5,776 nt of DNA from Phycisphaerales bacterium. GTDB taxonomy: Bacteria > Planctomycetota > Phycisphaerae > Sedimentisphaerales > Anaerohalosphaeraceae. Under the pieces are notes generated by a model. That model was given only the letters and a program-made list of their open reading frames with translations, made no database searches and was not told where the DNA came from. Numbering within the stretch: the stretch's first letter is position 1; each line of letters begins with the position of its first letter. The stretch covers positions 5,423 through 11,198 of the forward strand of contig PMBP01000481.1 of assembly GCA_003152975.1 (NCBI GenBank). Direction: 5' to 3'. This document shows positions 5,651-5,776 of this stretch, piece after piece. A program made the position numbers and the translations under genes.

Positions 5651-5678
5651 ATTATACCGAATATGACGCTCGTGTCAA
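5651..5678 (-). promoter_or_regulatory. Consensus sigma70-type promoter of the two-gene secreted unit
   Basis: On the minus strand: TTGACA (5678-5673), a 16-nt spacer, TATAAT (5656-5651). Both hexamers match consensus perfectly. Transcription should start near 5644, giving a leader of about 136 nt to the ATG at 5508. It is the strongest promoter signal in the window. Confidence 0.85.
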
Positions 5679-5724
5679 GCTCTTTTGCGGGATATTTGGA
5701 ACGGGAATTGAGAAAACGAGGGCA

Positions 5725-5750
5725 TAAACCGAATTTGACACCTCGGTTAT
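5725..5750. repeat. Inverted repeat upstream of the promoter
   Basis: AACCGA (5727-5732) and TCGGTT (5743-5748) flank a 10-nt centre. Skipping one extra A on the left, the arms extend to ATAACCGA/TCGGTTAT. It is centred about 93 nt upstream of the predicted start site. It may be an operator for an activator or a weak terminator of a gene beyond the right edge; neither is proven. An 11-nt near-palindrome (TGATC-G-GATCA) lies further out at 5764-5774. The rest of 5509-5776 appears non-coding. Confidence 0.35.
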
Positions 5751-5776
5751 TTCAGAATCATTTTGATCGGATCATT

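Noticed and set aside
5735..5763. Plus-strand TTGACA at 5735-5740 as a promoter reading out of the right edge
   Set aside because: At 17 nt spacing the -10 would be TCATTT, a poor match, and no coding start is visible before the window ends.

Overview
The window looks like chromosomal DNA from a Planctomycetota bacterium, most plausibly of the Phycisphaerae/Sedimentisphaerales type. The argument is inferential: two secreted proteins carry a dockerin-like tag of the form DLNGDxxVxxADFAILAxxWL, a motif very common in exported proteins of that group, and GLUG-repeat proteins ending in such a tag are also frequent there. No rRNA, tRNA, CRISPR array, insertion sequence or phage gene was found.

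Layout from left to right. (1) Positions 632 to 1, minus strand: the first 210 codons of der (engA), the ribosome-assembly GTPase, running off the left edge. (2) Positions 633-785: a divergent intergenic region. It holds a strong sigma70-type promoter for the plus-strand gene and a weaker -10 candidate for der. (3) Positions 786-1481, plus strand: a 231-residue, probably cytoplasmic protein of unknown function. It is made of two ungapped copies of one 82-residue domain, the second of which contains an HELHE motif. (4) Positions 1482-1529: a short convergent gap with no convincing terminator. (5) Positions 5508 to 1530, minus strand: a two-gene transcription unit separated by 25 nt. The upstream gene (5508-3613) encodes a secreted multidomain protein with an N-terminal dockerin-like tag, a propeptide-like region, an Ig/PKD-like domain and a C-terminal caspase-fold (DUF6345-like) domain with a candidate His481/Cys520 dyad. 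The downstream gene (3587-1530) encodes a secreted GLUG-repeat protein built from two tandem modules and ending in a two-half dockerin-like domain. (6) Positions 5509-5776: the control region of that unit, with a perfect-hexamer promoter (TTGACA-N16-TATAAT), a hairpin at the very start of the predicted leader and an inverted repeat upstream.

der and the 231-residue protein share only a promoter region and need not be functionally linked. The two secreted proteins are probably co-expressed and exported together. Matching dockerin-like tags at opposite ends suggest that they are displayed or sorted by the same machinery, with the caspase-like protein as a putative peptidase and the GLUG protein as a putative beta-solenoid surface, adhesion or scaffold protein. 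This pair, and the unknown duplicated HELHE-domain protein, are the least explained parts of the window.
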